DNA of 64,000 nucleotides from Micromonospora rifamycinica (GTDB taxonomy: Bacteria; Actinomycetota; Actinomycetes; Mycobacteriales; Micromonosporaceae): assembly GCF_900090265.1 (NCBI RefSeq), contig NZ_LT607752.1:6082001-6146000 (forward strand), in the 5' to 3' direction. Position numbers and translations under genes: made by a program. A model generated the notes under the pieces. That model did no database searches. It saw only the letters and a program-made list of their open reading frames with translations, and was not told where the DNA came from. Positions 26,659-34,547 of the stretch are shown in pieces. Position 1 is the first letter of the stretch. Each line of letters begins with the position of its first letter.

Positions 26659-27885
26659 ATGGACGAGCTGCCGATCGGGCGACGGGTGGCCTACTGGCGC
26701 GGGCGGCGCAAGATGTCGCAACAGGTCTTCGCCGACCGGCTGGGCAAGTCCAAGAGCTGGGTCGACAAGGTCGAGCGCGGGGTCCGCCGGCTGGACAAGT
26801 TCTCCGTCCTGTACGAGATCGCCGTCATCCTCCGGATCGACGTGCAACTGCTGCTCGGCAAGGACCCGGAACGGCGCAGCGACGCGCTGACCTGCATCGA
26901 CCAGATCGAGGTGCAGGAGATCCGGGCTGCCCTGGAGCAGTACAGCTCGATGACCGCGTACTTCGACGCGGTGTCGCACCCGCCGCCCCTGCCCGACCTG
27001 GGCAAGGCCGTCACCCACGCCTGGCTCACCTACCAGTACGGCCGCTACGCCATGCTCACCCGGGCGCTGCCGAAGCTGCTGCGCGACGCCCAGGCCGCCG
27101 ACGCCGGCCACCAGGGGGAGCAGGCGAAGGAGGCCGCCAACCTGCTCGGGCAGGTCTACCAGATCGCCTCCTCGGTGCTGCGCAAGCTGGGCGAGTGCGA
27201 CCTGGCCTGGTTGGCCGCCGACCGGTCGATGGCGGTCGCCCAGCGTGCCGACGACCCGCTGCTGGCCGGGGTCGCCACCACCCGGGTCTGCAACGCGCTG
27301 GTGGCGATGGGCCGGGCCCGCCCCGCCCTGGAGTTGAACGTCAGCATCGCGAACCGGCTCGCCCCCGGCGGCATGAACGACAGCGGGCCGGGCCGGCTCT
27401 CCGTCTACGGCATGCTGCTGTTGCAGGGGGCGATGGCCGCCGCCCGGTTCGGTGACTCGGACACCGTCGAGGACCTGTTCCACGGCGCCCACGAGGCGGC
27501 CGTCATGCTGGGCGGCGACCAGAACCACTACTGGACCTCCTTCGGCCCGACGAACCTGGAGCTGCACCGGGCCGCCGCCGCGGTGGAGATGGGCGACGGC
27601 GGACGGGCGGTGGAGATCCACCAGCGGATCCCCGAGCCACGCTTCAACGGGTTGCTGCCCGAACGCCGCGCCCACCACCTGCTCGACATCGCCCGGGGCT
27701 ACACCCAGGTCGGTGACATGGCCAAGGCGGGGGAGATGCTGCTGCGCGGCGACCGGCTCGCCCCGTCGGAGATCCGCTGCCGGCCGATCGCCCACGAGGT
27801 GATGTCCGACGTGCTGCGTCGCACACGGGGTGCGTTGCCCGCGCCGCTGGCGGAGTTGGCTGAGCAGATGGGAGTCGGAGTATGA
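26659..27885 (+). CDS. XRE-type HTH regulator with TPR-like C-terminal domain
   Basis: A 408-residue cytosolic regulator. Residues about 6-66 form a Cro/CI-type helix-turn-helix (IGRRVAYWRGRRKMSQQVFA...SKSWVDKVERGVRRLD). The remainder is helical, with Ala-rich tetratricopeptide-like units, as in many actinomycete development and antibiotic regulators. GGGAGAAG precedes the ATG. It is followed after 16 bp by a flavoprotein gene, probably co-transcribed. The ligand or partner is unknown. Confidence 0.85.
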   Translation: MDELPIGRRVAYWRGRRKMSQQVFADRLGKSKSWVDKVERGVRRLDKFSVLYEIAVILRIDVQLLLGKDPERRSDALTCIDQIEVQEIRAALEQYSSMTAYFDAVSHPPPLPDLGKAVTHAWLTYQYGRYAMLTRALPKLLRDAQAADAGHQGEQAKEAANLLGQVYQIASSVLRKLGECDLAWLAADRSMAVAQRADDPLLAGVATTRVCNALVAMGRARPALELNVSIANRLAPGGMNDSGPGRLSVYGMLLLQGAMAAARFGDSDTVEDLFHGAHEAAVMLGGDQNHYWTSFGPTNLELHRAAAAVEMGDGGRAVEIHQRIPEPRFNGLLPERRAHHLLDIARGYTQVGDMAKAGEMLLRGDRLAPSEIRCRPIAHEVMSDVLRRTRGALPAPLAELAEQMGVGV

Positions 27886-27901
27886 ACGCGGCGGTGGCCG
27901 G

Positions 27902-28483
27902 ATGAGCGGCGGACCGCACCGGAACGACGAGCGCCGGACGGTGCTCTACGTCATCGCCTGCGGTTCGCCGCTGGCCCGTCACCTCGACCGCCTGGTCGGC
28001 CTGGCCCAGGACGACGGCTGGGAGGTCTGCGTCGTCACCACCCCGGACGGGGCGAAGTTCGTGGACCGGTCCGCGCTGGCCCGGCAGACCGGCCACCCGG
28101 TGCGGACCCACTACAAGAACCCGGGCGACCCGGACCTGCTGCCCCCGGCGGACGCCATGGTGGTCTGCCCGGCCACCGTCAACACGGTCAACAAGTGGGC
28201 GGCCGGGATCACCGACACCCTGGCGCTGGGCCTGCTGGTCGAGGGGCAGGGTCGGGGGGTGCCGGTGGTGGTGGTGCCGTTCACCAACGCGGCGATGGCC
28301 GGGCACCCGGCCTTCCAGAGCGGCCTGCAACGGCTCCGCGAGTGGGGCGCCACGGTGCTCTTCGGCGACCACGTCTACCCGTTGCACCCGCCCGGTACGG
28401 GGGAACGGCACCTGCACGCCTTCCCGTGGGAGGTGGCGGTGGCCGCCCTGCCGGACCGGTCCCGGGCCGCCTCGGCGGCCTGA
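27902..28483 (+). CDS. Flavoprotein of the HFCD/Dfp (PPC decarboxylase-like) superfamily
   Basis: A 193-residue single-domain flavoprotein. The N-terminal beta strand and glycine turn VLYVIACGSPLARHLDRLVG, and the substrate/FMN block VVCPATVNTVNKWAAGITDTLALGLL (about 86-111 in total), are typical of the homo-oligomeric flavin-containing Cys decarboxylases. It lacks the CoaB half, so it is not the main CoaBC. Substrate unknown. Translated just after the HTH/TPR regulator. Confidence 0.8.
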   Translation: MSGGPHRNDERRTVLYVIACGSPLARHLDRLVGLAQDDGWEVCVVTTPDGAKFVDRSALARQTGHPVRTHYKNPGDPDLLPPADAMVVCPATVNTVNKWAAGITDTLALGLLVEGQGRGVPVVVVPFTNAAMAGHPAFQSGLQRLREWGATVLFGDHVYPLHPPGTGERHLHAFPWEVAVAALPDRSRAASAA

Positions 28484-28525
28484 CCCGGGCGGCGGGCGGC
28501 GGGCGTGGTCGCCGCTGCGCGCCGG

Positions 28526-28531
28526 TAAGCT
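28526..28531 (+). promoter_or_regulatory. -10 box TAAGCT ahead of the Nif3 gene
   Basis: TANNNT-type hexamer ending 8 bases before the GTG at 28540 with no Shine-Dalgarno, suggesting a leaderless or near-leaderless transcript for the three-gene operon. Confidence 0.45.
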
Positions 28532-28539
28532 GACCGGCC

Positions 28540-29406
28540 GTGAGCACAACCGCGTCCCCGCCGTCCGTCGCCGACGTCGTCACCGAGCTGGACCGGCGTT
28601 ACCCGCCCGCCTGGGCCGAGGAGTGGGACCGGGTCGGTCTGGTGCTCGGCGAGCCCACCGACCCGGTCCGCCGGATCCTCGGCACGGTGGACGTCGTACC
28701 CGAGACGGTCGCCGAGGCCCTCGCCGCCGGGGCCGACCTGATCGTCGCCCACCATCCGCTGCTGCTGCGTGGTGTCTCCTCGGTCGCCCCGACCACCTGG
28801 AAGGGGCGGATCGTGCACGACCTGATCCGCGCCGGTGTCGCCCTGTACGTGGCGCACACCAACGCCGACGTCGCCGCACCCGGCGTCTCCGACGCGCTGG
28901 CCGCCCGGTTCGGGCTGACCGACCTGCGCCCCCTCGCGCCCTCCGCCCCCGGTTCCCCGTCGGCCGGTGGTGGCCGGGGCATCGGCCGGATCGGCGAGCT
29001 GCCCGCCCCGATGAGCCTGGCCGAGCTGACCCGGCACGCCGCCGCCGTCCTGCCGGCCACGGTCTGGGGGGTTCGCGCCGGGGGTGATCCCGGGCGTATC
29101 GTGCATACCCTCGCGGTCAGCGGCGGCTCGGGCGAGGGTTTCCTGGCCGCCGCGACCGCCGCCGGAGCGGACGCGTTCCTCAGCTCCGACCTGCGGCACC
29201 ACTCCGCCGGTGAGCACCTCGCCGCCGGTGGACCCGCCCTGCTGGAGGCCGCGCACTGGGCGACCGAACGACCCTGGCTGGACGACGTGGCCGCCCACCT
29301 GCGGGCCGGCTTCGGCGTCGAGACCGTGGTGTCCGACCTGGACACCGACCCGTGGACCGTGCACGCCGCCGCACCCGCGATGGACGACAAGGAGCCCCGA
29401 CCGTGA
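28540..29406 (+). CDS. Nif3-like dinuclear metal centre protein
   Basis: A 288-residue Nif3/DUF34 family protein, a toroidal hexamer with a two-metal site. Metal-ligand motifs are IVAHHPLLLRG (His pair, about 68-78), VAHTNADVA (about 106) and the C-terminal DLRHHSAGEHLAAGG. Biological role unsettled in all organisms; GTP cyclohydrolase-I-like claims are not proven. Overlaps the next gene by GTGA. The same order Nif3, zinc-ribbon, RNase H is conserved in mycobacteria (from memory, Rv2230c-Rv2228c). Confidence 0.93.
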   Translation: MSTTASPPSVADVVTELDRRYPPAWAEEWDRVGLVLGEPTDPVRRILGTVDVVPETVAEALAAGADLIVAHHPLLLRGVSSVAPTTWKGRIVHDLIRAGVALYVAHTNADVAAPGVSDALAARFGLTDLRPLAPSAPGSPSAGGGRGIGRIGELPAPMSLAELTRHAAAVLPATVWGVRAGGDPGRIVHTLAVSGGSGEGFLAAATAAGADAFLSSDLRHHSAGEHLAAGGPALLEAAHWATERPWLDDVAAHLRAGFGVETVVSDLDTDPWTVHAAAPAMDDKEPRP

Positions 29407-30140
29407 AGGCTGAACCCCAGGTCCAGCGCCGCCTGCTCGATCTTCAGGCGATCGACACCACCCTCGCCCAGCTCGCCCACCGACGCCGGTCGCTGCCCGA
29501 ACGGGCCGAGTTGGAGGGGTTGGCCCGCGAGCTGTCCGGGTTGGAGGACGAGCGGGTCCGGGCCCAGGTCGCCGTCGACGACCTGGACCGGGACATCGCC
29601 CGGCTGGAAAAGGACATCGACCAGGTACGGGCCCGGAAGAGCAAGGACGAGACCCGGCTGGCCAGCGGCAGCGGGCCGGCCCGCGAGCTGGAGGCACTCC
29701 AGCACGAGCTGGTCTCCCTCAACCGGCGTCAGAGTGACCTGGAGGACGCCGAGCTGGAGCTGATGGAGCAGCGCGAGACGGCGCAGGCCACCCTGGACGG
29801 GATCGAGGCCCGGATCGCCGAGACCCGGGACCGGCGGGCCGCCGCCGAGCAGCGCCGCGACGAGAGCCTGGCCGCCATCGCCAAGGAGGAGGAGTTCAAG
29901 CAGGGCGCTCGTAAGCCGCTCGCCGCGGACCTCCCCGCCGACCTGGTGAGCCTCTACGACAAGATCCGCGAGGACACCGGCCTCGGTGCGGCACTGCTCA
30001 CCTCGGGCCGCTGCGGTGGGTGCCGGCTGGAGCTGTCCGGGGCGGACCTGGCCCGGATCCGCCGGTCGGACCCGGACGAGGTGGTCCGCTGCGAGGACTG
30101 CCGGCGGATCATGGTGCGTACCAACGAGTCGGGGCTGTAG
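29403..30140 (+). CDS. Coiled-coil protein with C4 zinc ribbon
   Basis: A 245-residue protein: a long antiparallel coiled coil (about 10-175, heptads rich in Leu, Glu, Arg) and a C-terminal C4 zinc ribbon (CGGC at about 203 and CEDC at about 230). Homologues sit between Nif3 and RNase H genes across actinobacteria; a nucleic-acid-binding or chaperone function is assumed from architecture only. The start GTG overlaps the Nif3 stop. Confidence 0.9.
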   Translation: MKAEPQVQRRLLDLQAIDTTLAQLAHRRRSLPERAELEGLARELSGLEDERVRAQVAVDDLDRDIARLEKDIDQVRARKSKDETRLASGSGPARELEALQHELVSLNRRQSDLEDAELELMEQRETAQATLDGIEARIAETRDRRAAAEQRRDESLAAIAKEEEFKQGARKPLAADLPADLVSLYDKIREDTGLGAALLTSGRCGGCRLELSGADLARIRRSDPDEVVRCEDCRRIMVRTNESGL

Positions 30141-30144
30141 CCCG

Positions 30145-31428
30145 GTGGCGGTACGCGCGGTCGTCATCGAGGCCGACGGCGGGTCGCGGGGCAACCCCGG
30201 TCCGGCCGGGTACGGTGCCGTGGTCCGGGATCCGGCCTCCGGCGAGGTACTGCTCGAACGTGCCGAGGCGATCGGCACGGCCACCAACAACGTCGCCGAG
30301 TACCGGGGTCTGATCGCCGGGCTGGAGGCCGCCGCCGAGCTGGGCGCGGTCGAGGTCGACGCCCGGATGGACTCCAAGCTGGTGGTCGAGCAGATGTGCG
30401 GCCGGTGGCAGATCAAGCATCCGGGGCTGCGCCCGCTCGCCGCGCGGGCCGCCGCGCTGGTCGACCGCTTCGACACCGTCCGGTTCAGCTGGATCCCCCG
30501 GGACCGCAACAGGCACGCCGACGCCCTGGCCAACGCGGCGATGGACGCCGCCGCCGGCAAGCCGTTCCGGCCGACGCCCGGTTCGTCCGCCGGCCAGCCG
30601 TCCCGGCCGACGCCCGGTTCGTCCGCCGGCCAGCCGTCCCGGCCGACGCCCTCGTCGTCCGGCGACGAGCCGTCCCGGCCGGTGGCCGGTGCCGACTCGC
30701 CGGGCCGGGCGCAGGCCCGCGAGGTGGCCGCCCGCGCGGCCACCCGGACCGCCGGCACCGACCCGGCGACCACCAAGGCGTCCTGGGAGCCGCGACCGAC
30801 CTTCACCGCCACCCGGCTGATCCTGGTCCGGCACGGCGCGACCGAGTGGACCGTGCAGCACCGCTACGCCGGCCGCGCCGACGTGCCGCTGTCCGAGTCC
30901 GGCCAGGCCCAGGCCCGGGCCACCGCCGCCCGGGTGGCCGCGCTGGCCCCGTCCGTCGCGGCCGTGCTCAGCTCCCCGCTGTCCCGGTGTACGGCCACCG
31001 CCGAGGCGATCGCCGGGGCACTCGGCGGTCTGCCGGTACGCCCGCAGGACGACTGGATCGAGTGCGACTTCGGCGACTGGGACGGCCACACCTTCGCCGA
31101 GGTGCGGGACCGCTGGCCCGGCGAGTTGGACGCCTGGCTCGCCTCCACCCGGATCGCCCCGCCGGGCGGTGAGTCGTTCACCGAGGTCGGGCAGCGGGTC
31201 GACCGGGCGATGGCGGCGCTGCGCGAGGCGTACCCCGGAGAGACCGTGGTGGTCGTCTCACACGTCTCGCCGATCAAGCTGGCGTTGCGCGACGCCCTCG
31301 CGGCCGGCGATGCCTTCCTGCACCGGCTCTACCTGGACGCGGCGGGCATCTCGGTGCTCGACATGTGGCCCGATGGCGGGATCGCGGTCCGCTCGGTCAA
31401 CGACACCGCCCACCTGCCGCCCGACTGA
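30145..31428 (+). CDS. Bifunctional RNase HI / histidine phosphatase (CobC-like)
   Basis: A 427-residue fusion. Residues 1-135 are RNase HI with the acidic residues in EADGGSRGNPGPAGYG (first Asp), NNVAEYRGL (Glu), ARMDSKLVVEQ (Asp) and NRHADALA (last Asp), so it should cleave RNA of RNA-DNA hybrids. Residues about 225-427 are a histidine phosphatase (LILVRHGATEWT; second His in VVVSHVSPIK), like alpha-ribazole phosphatase. The Pro/Ser linker contains three 12-residue repeats from 36-bp DNA units (30571-30678, two perfect). The GTG at 30145 is 4 bp past the previous stop. The domain pairing follows mycobacterial Rv2228c. Confidence 0.95.
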   Translation: MAVRAVVIEADGGSRGNPGPAGYGAVVRDPASGEVLLERAEAIGTATNNVAEYRGLIAGLEAAAELGAVEVDARMDSKLVVEQMCGRWQIKHPGLRPLAARAAALVDRFDTVRFSWIPRDRNRHADALANAAMDAAAGKPFRPTPGSSAGQPSRPTPGSSAGQPSRPTPSSSGDEPSRPVAGADSPGRAQAREVAARAATRTAGTDPATTKASWEPRPTFTATRLILVRHGATEWTVQHRYAGRADVPLSESGQAQARATAARVAALAPSVAAVLSSPLSRCTATAEAIAGALGGLPVRPQDDWIECDFGDWDGHTFAEVRDRWPGELDAWLASTRIAPPGGESFTEVGQRVDRAMAALREAYPGETVVVVSHVSPIKLALRDALAAGDAFLHRLYLDAAGISVLDMWPDGGIAVRSVNDTAHLPPD

Positions 31429-31441
31429 GCCCCGGTCGCCC

Positions 31442-31475
31442 ACCGGCCGGTCCGGGACGTCCCGGACCGGCCGGT
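31442..31475. terminator. 34-bp perfect palindrome after the RNase H gene
   Basis: ACCGGCCGGTCCGGGAC and its exact reverse complement abut with no loop, 13 bp after the operon's stop. As RNA it folds to a very stable hairpin; no T-run follows. Probable terminator of the Nif3 operon. Confidence 0.6.
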
Positions 31476-31679
31476 TCGCTGTGGCCCGGTTCGTCGTGGC
31501 CCGGTCCGCGGGTCGATGCGCCGTCCGTCGCCGGTCGATGTGCCGGGCCTGGGGTACGCCGCTCGGCGCAGCCGGCCGGCCGTTGAGCGCATCGTCGCGC
31601 GCCGATGGAAGGTGAACCGCTCCACCGGGTCGTAGCGTCCGGCCGTTACCGGTCGGCACGACTACCGGAGGTGGGTCAG

Positions 31680-31925
31680 ATGACCGTCGGCGAACCGGAG
31701 ACACCCCGTGCGGCGTCGTCCAGGGCGAAGGACCACAGCCCCTGGAACTGGTTGCTCTTCGTCCCGATCGTGGTGCCGCTGATCCCGGTGCTGTTCAACG
31801 CGGACTCGCCCCGGCTGTTCGGCTTCCCGCGCTTCTACTGGCTGCAACTGGCCTGGATCCTGCTCGGGGTGGCCACCACCACGCTGGTCTACCGGATGAC
31901 CCGGAAGCGGGGTGGGGACCGGTGA
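31680..31925 (+). CDS. DUF3311 small membrane protein, partner of the MctP permease
   Basis: An 81-residue protein with two membrane segments (WLLFVPIVVPLIPVLFN and FYWLQLAWILLGVATTTLVY) and a basic tail. DUF3311 proteins are regularly encoded just before sodium:solute symporters and are taken to be a small subunit. GGAGGTG lies 7 bases before the ATG. Its stop overlaps the start of a 40-codon duplicated ORF that leads into the permease gene. Confidence 0.88.
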   Translation: MTVGEPETPRAASSRAKDHSPWNWLLFVPIVVPLIPVLFNADSPRLFGFPRFYWLQLAWILLGVATTTLVYRMTRKRGGDR

Positions 31926-32044
31926 GCGCGAGGAGTGAGCCGGTTGTGCGAGCCCCGCAGTCGCGAACGGCAGGTGGCTCGGTGAGTGCGAGGAGTGAGC
32001 CGGTTGTGCGAGCCCCGCAGTCGCGAACGGAGGGGGAACGCTGA
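31922..32044 (+). CDS. 40-codon ORF made of a 60-bp duplication, coupled on both sides
   Basis: The GTG at 31922 overlaps the DUF3311 stop (GTGA) and the TGA at 32042-32044 overlaps the permease start (TGATG). The peptide is two copies of a 20-residue unit starting VSARSEPVVRAPQSRT; the DNA unit is 60 bp (31922-31981 and 31982-32041) and nearly identical except at its 3' end. The second copy ends in GGAGGGGG, the permease Shine-Dalgarno. The sequence resembles dispersed intergenic elements that I recall from Micromonospora genomes, so it may be a mobile or selfish unit that landed in frame rather than a functional peptide. Either way, it would couple translation of the two genes. Confidence 0.6.
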   Translation: MSARSEPVVRAPQSRTAGGSVSARSEPVVRAPQSRTEGER

Positions 32045-33699
32045 TGTGGCGTGATCATCTGACCGAGATCATCGTCTTCTCGGTGCTCTTCCTGCTGGTC
32101 AGCGCGATGGGTTTCGTGGCGGCCCGGTGGCGGGCGCCGAAGGACATGGCGCACCTCGACGAGTGGGGTCTGGGCGGGCGCAGCTTCGGCGGCTGGATCA
32201 CCTGGTTCCTGGTCGGCGGTGACCTCTACACGGCGTACACCTTCGTGGCGGTGCCGGCGCTGATGTTCGGGGCGGGCGCGGCCGGTTTCTTCGCGGTGCC
32301 GTACACGATCGTCATCTATCCGCTGGTGTTCCTGGTGCTCTGCCGGCTCTGGTCGGTGTCGCACCGGCACGGCTTCGTCACCCCGGCCGACTTCGTGCGC
32401 CGCCGGTTCGACTCGCCGGTGCTGGCCCTGCTGATCGCGATCACCGGCATCGTGGCGACCATGCCGTACATCGCGTTGCAGCTGGTGGGCATCGAGGCGG
32501 TGCTCAAGACGATGGGGGTCACCGGGGACAACGCGGTGGCCCGGCACCTGCCGATCATCATCGCGTTCGCGATCCTGGCCGCCTACACCTACCAGTCCGG
32601 GTTGCGCGCCCCGGCGCTGATCGCGTTCGTCAAGGACAGCCTGATCTACGTCGTCATCCTGGTGGCGGTGATCTACCTGCCGTACAAGCTGGGGGGTTGG
32701 GGTTCGATCTTCGACGCGGCGGACGCGAAGTTCGCCGCCTCGCCCAACCCGAACGACGGCATCCTGCTCAACGCCGACAATCAGCTCCAGTACGTCACCC
32801 TGGCGTTCGGTTCGGCGCTGGCGCTCTTCCTCTACCCGCACAGCATCACCGGTGTGCTGGCCAGCCGGAGCCGGGACGTGATCAAGCGGAACATGTCGGC
32901 GTTGCCGGCGTACAGCCTGCTGCTCGGGCTGATCGCGCTGCTCGGCTTCATGGCCATCGCGGCCGGGGTGAAGCCGCTGCCCGGGGCGAAGGAGGGCACC
33001 CTCGACAGCAACACGGTGGTGCCGGTGCTGTTCGACCAGCAGTTCCCGGACTGGTTCGCCGGGGTGGCGTACGCGGCGATCGGCATCGGCGCGCTGGTGC
33101 CGGCGGCGATCATGTCGATCGCGGCGGCGAACCTGTTCACCCGCAACATCTACAAGGAGTACCTGAGGCGGGACGCCAGCCCGGCCCAGGAGGCGACCGT
33201 ATCGAAGGTCACCTCGCTGGTGGTGAAGGTCGGCGCGGTGGCCTGCATCGTCTTCCTCGACCCGCAGTTCTCCATCGACCTCCAGCTGATCGGCGGCGTG
33301 ATCATCCTGCAGACGCTGCCGGCGGTGGCGCTGGGTCTCTACACCCGCTGGTTCCACCGGGGCGCGCTGATCGCCGGTTGGGCGGCCGGCATGGGGCTGG
33401 GGATGTGGATGCTCTACCAGATCCCCAACCCGGCATCGAAGCGCGCGCACTTCGGCGGGTCGGCGTTCCCGCTGTCCGACTTCGGCTTCGACACCAAGAA
33501 GACGATCTACGTGGGCATCGTCGCCGTGCTGGTGAACCTGGTGGTGGCGGCGCTGGTCACGCTGGCGCTGCGGGCGGCGAAGGTGGCCGAGGGCACCGAC
33601 GGCACCACCCCCGACGACTACTTCGCCGACGAGGGCGACCCCCGCATCACCCCCGCCCCATCCCGGACCACCACCCCGTCCCCCGAACCCATCGCCTGA
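32044..33699 (+). CDS. mctP: Sodium:solute symporter, MctP-type monocarboxylate permease
   Basis: A 551-residue transporter of the SSS family with about 13 membrane helices, matching MctP-type permeases that import lactate, pyruvate, acetate or alanine. The N-terminal MAHLDEWGLGGRSFGGWITW and VGGDLYTAYTF blocks (about 36-67) and GSALALFLYPHSITGVL are family features. The C-terminal tail is hydrophilic and Pro/Thr-rich. Preceded by GGAGGGGG and coupled to the mini-ORF. Two palindromic elements (D and E) follow. Confidence 0.9.
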   Translation: MWRDHLTEIIVFSVLFLLVSAMGFVAARWRAPKDMAHLDEWGLGGRSFGGWITWFLVGGDLYTAYTFVAVPALMFGAGAAGFFAVPYTIVIYPLVFLVLCRLWSVSHRHGFVTPADFVRRRFDSPVLALLIAITGIVATMPYIALQLVGIEAVLKTMGVTGDNAVARHLPIIIAFAILAAYTYQSGLRAPALIAFVKDSLIYVVILVAVIYLPYKLGGWGSIFDAADAKFAASPNPNDGILLNADNQLQYVTLAFGSALALFLYPHSITGVLASRSRDVIKRNMSALPAYSLLLGLIALLGFMAIAAGVKPLPGAKEGTLDSNTVVPVLFDQQFPDWFAGVAYAAIGIGALVPAAIMSIAAANLFTRNIYKEYLRRDASPAQEATVSKVTSLVVKVGAVACIVFLDPQFSIDLQLIGGVIILQTLPAVALGLYTRWFHRGALIAGWAAGMGLGMWMLYQIPNPASKRAHFGGSAFPLSDFGFDTKKTIYVGIVAVLVNLVVAALVTLALRAAKVAEGTDGTTPDDYFADEGDPRITPAPSRTTTPSPEPIA

Positions 33700-33741
33700 C
33701 CAACCCCCGCCCTCCGCCGCCCCCGTTTCCGCGCCCGCCCC

Positions 33742-33802
33742 GGTGATCAAGAGCTTTGCGTCACCCCGCCCCCCGAATGCTGACCCAAACCTCTTGATCA
33801 CC
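33742..33802. repeat. Dispersed palindromic element, copy D
   Basis: Arms 33742-33764 and 33780-33802 on the GGTGATCAAGAG core, with paired and unpaired substitutions (GCTTTGCG against CCCAAACC). Lies between convergent genes. Confidence 0.9.
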
Positions 33803-33846
33803 GACCTCAGCCAGGCGGAAGGTGGACTCGGCGGCCGAGTCGGTCA

Positions 33847-33906
33847 CGTGATCAAGAGGTTCAGGTCAGTTCTCGGCGGGATGTTGACGTAAAGCTCTTG
33901 ATCACC
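33847..33906. repeat. Dispersed palindromic element, copy E
   Basis: Arms 33847-33869 and 33884-33906, core CGTGATCAAGAGGTTCAGG. With copy D it forms a second doublet between convergent genes, as A and B do at 10.2 kb. Confidence 0.9.
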
Positions 33907-33997
33907 GGGGCGAGGCGGGGCGGGGCGGGGCGGCGGAGGGCGGGCGCGGGGCATGGGGCGGGGCGTGGGGTGGGGTGGGGCGGGGCGTGGGGGTGGG

Positions 33998-34477
33998 TCA
34001 GGGGCGGCGGGTGCGGGAGTCGAGGGCCTGGTTGAGGCGGCCCAGCAGGGTGGCCAGGGTGTCCCGGTCGGCGGGGGTCCAGTCGGCCAGGATGTCGCCG
34101 TAGAGCCGGGTCCGGGCGGCCTGGACGGCGGCCATCCGGTGCAGGCCGGCGGCGGTGGGGGAGACCACGGTGCCCCGCCCGTCCATCGGGTCGGGGGTGC
34201 GGGCGATCAGGCCGTCGCGTTGCAGCGCCGACACCTGGCGGGTGACCGTGGAGCCGTCCAGGTTGAGCCGGGCGGCCAGTGCCGAGACGTTCTGCGGGCC
34301 GGTGGCGTCGAGGTGGCGCAGGATCACGTACGCCGCACGGTCGAGGACCCGGTGCTCGGCGCTGCCGGTGGCCCGGCGGGTGGCCTCGCCCAGCCGCATC
34401 AGCAGGGCGACCTCGGTCTCGATCCGGCCGAGGGTGGCCTCGCCCGACTCCGTTCGCTTCGCCTGGTCGTCACTCAT
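33998..34477 (-). CDS. MarR-family transcriptional regulator
   Basis: A 159-residue winged-helix regulator: LDRAAYVILRHLDATGPQNVSALAARLNLDGSTVTRQVSALQRDGLIARTPDPMDGRG spans the recognition helix and wing (about 44-102; shown as family text, core is SALAARLNLDGSTVTRQ). The ATG at 34477 is divergent from an MFS gene, and the intergenic region holds two TGTAT/ATACA-type palindromes. The likely role is repression of itself and the efflux pump until a ligand binds. Confidence 0.92.
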   Translation of the reverse strand: MSDDQAKRTESGEATLGRIETEVALLMRLGEATRRATGSAEHRVLDRAAYVILRHLDATGPQNVSALAARLNLDGSTVTRQVSALQRDGLIARTPDPMDGRGTVVSPTAAGLHRMAAVQAARTRLYGDILADWTPADRDTLATLLGRLNQALDSRTRRP

Positions 34478-34480
34478 AGC

Positions 34481-34514
34481 TGTATGATACAACAGAATTA
34501 ACTGTACGATACAG
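34481..34514. promoter_or_regulatory. MarR operators in the marR-MFS divergent promoter
   Basis: TGTATGATACA (34481-34491) is a perfect palindrome and CTGTACGATACAG (34502-34514) is a near-perfect second one. The latter contains TACGAT, a fitting -10 for the MFS gene, so binding would block its promoter. Confidence 0.65.
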
Positions 34515-34547
34515 CTATATGCGGCTTCGGCCGGACGGGAGAGCGGA

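Noticed and set aside
31795..33801. 668-codon minus-strand frame over the permease
   Set aside because: Asp/His/Arg-rich antisense shadow of a membrane protein gene.
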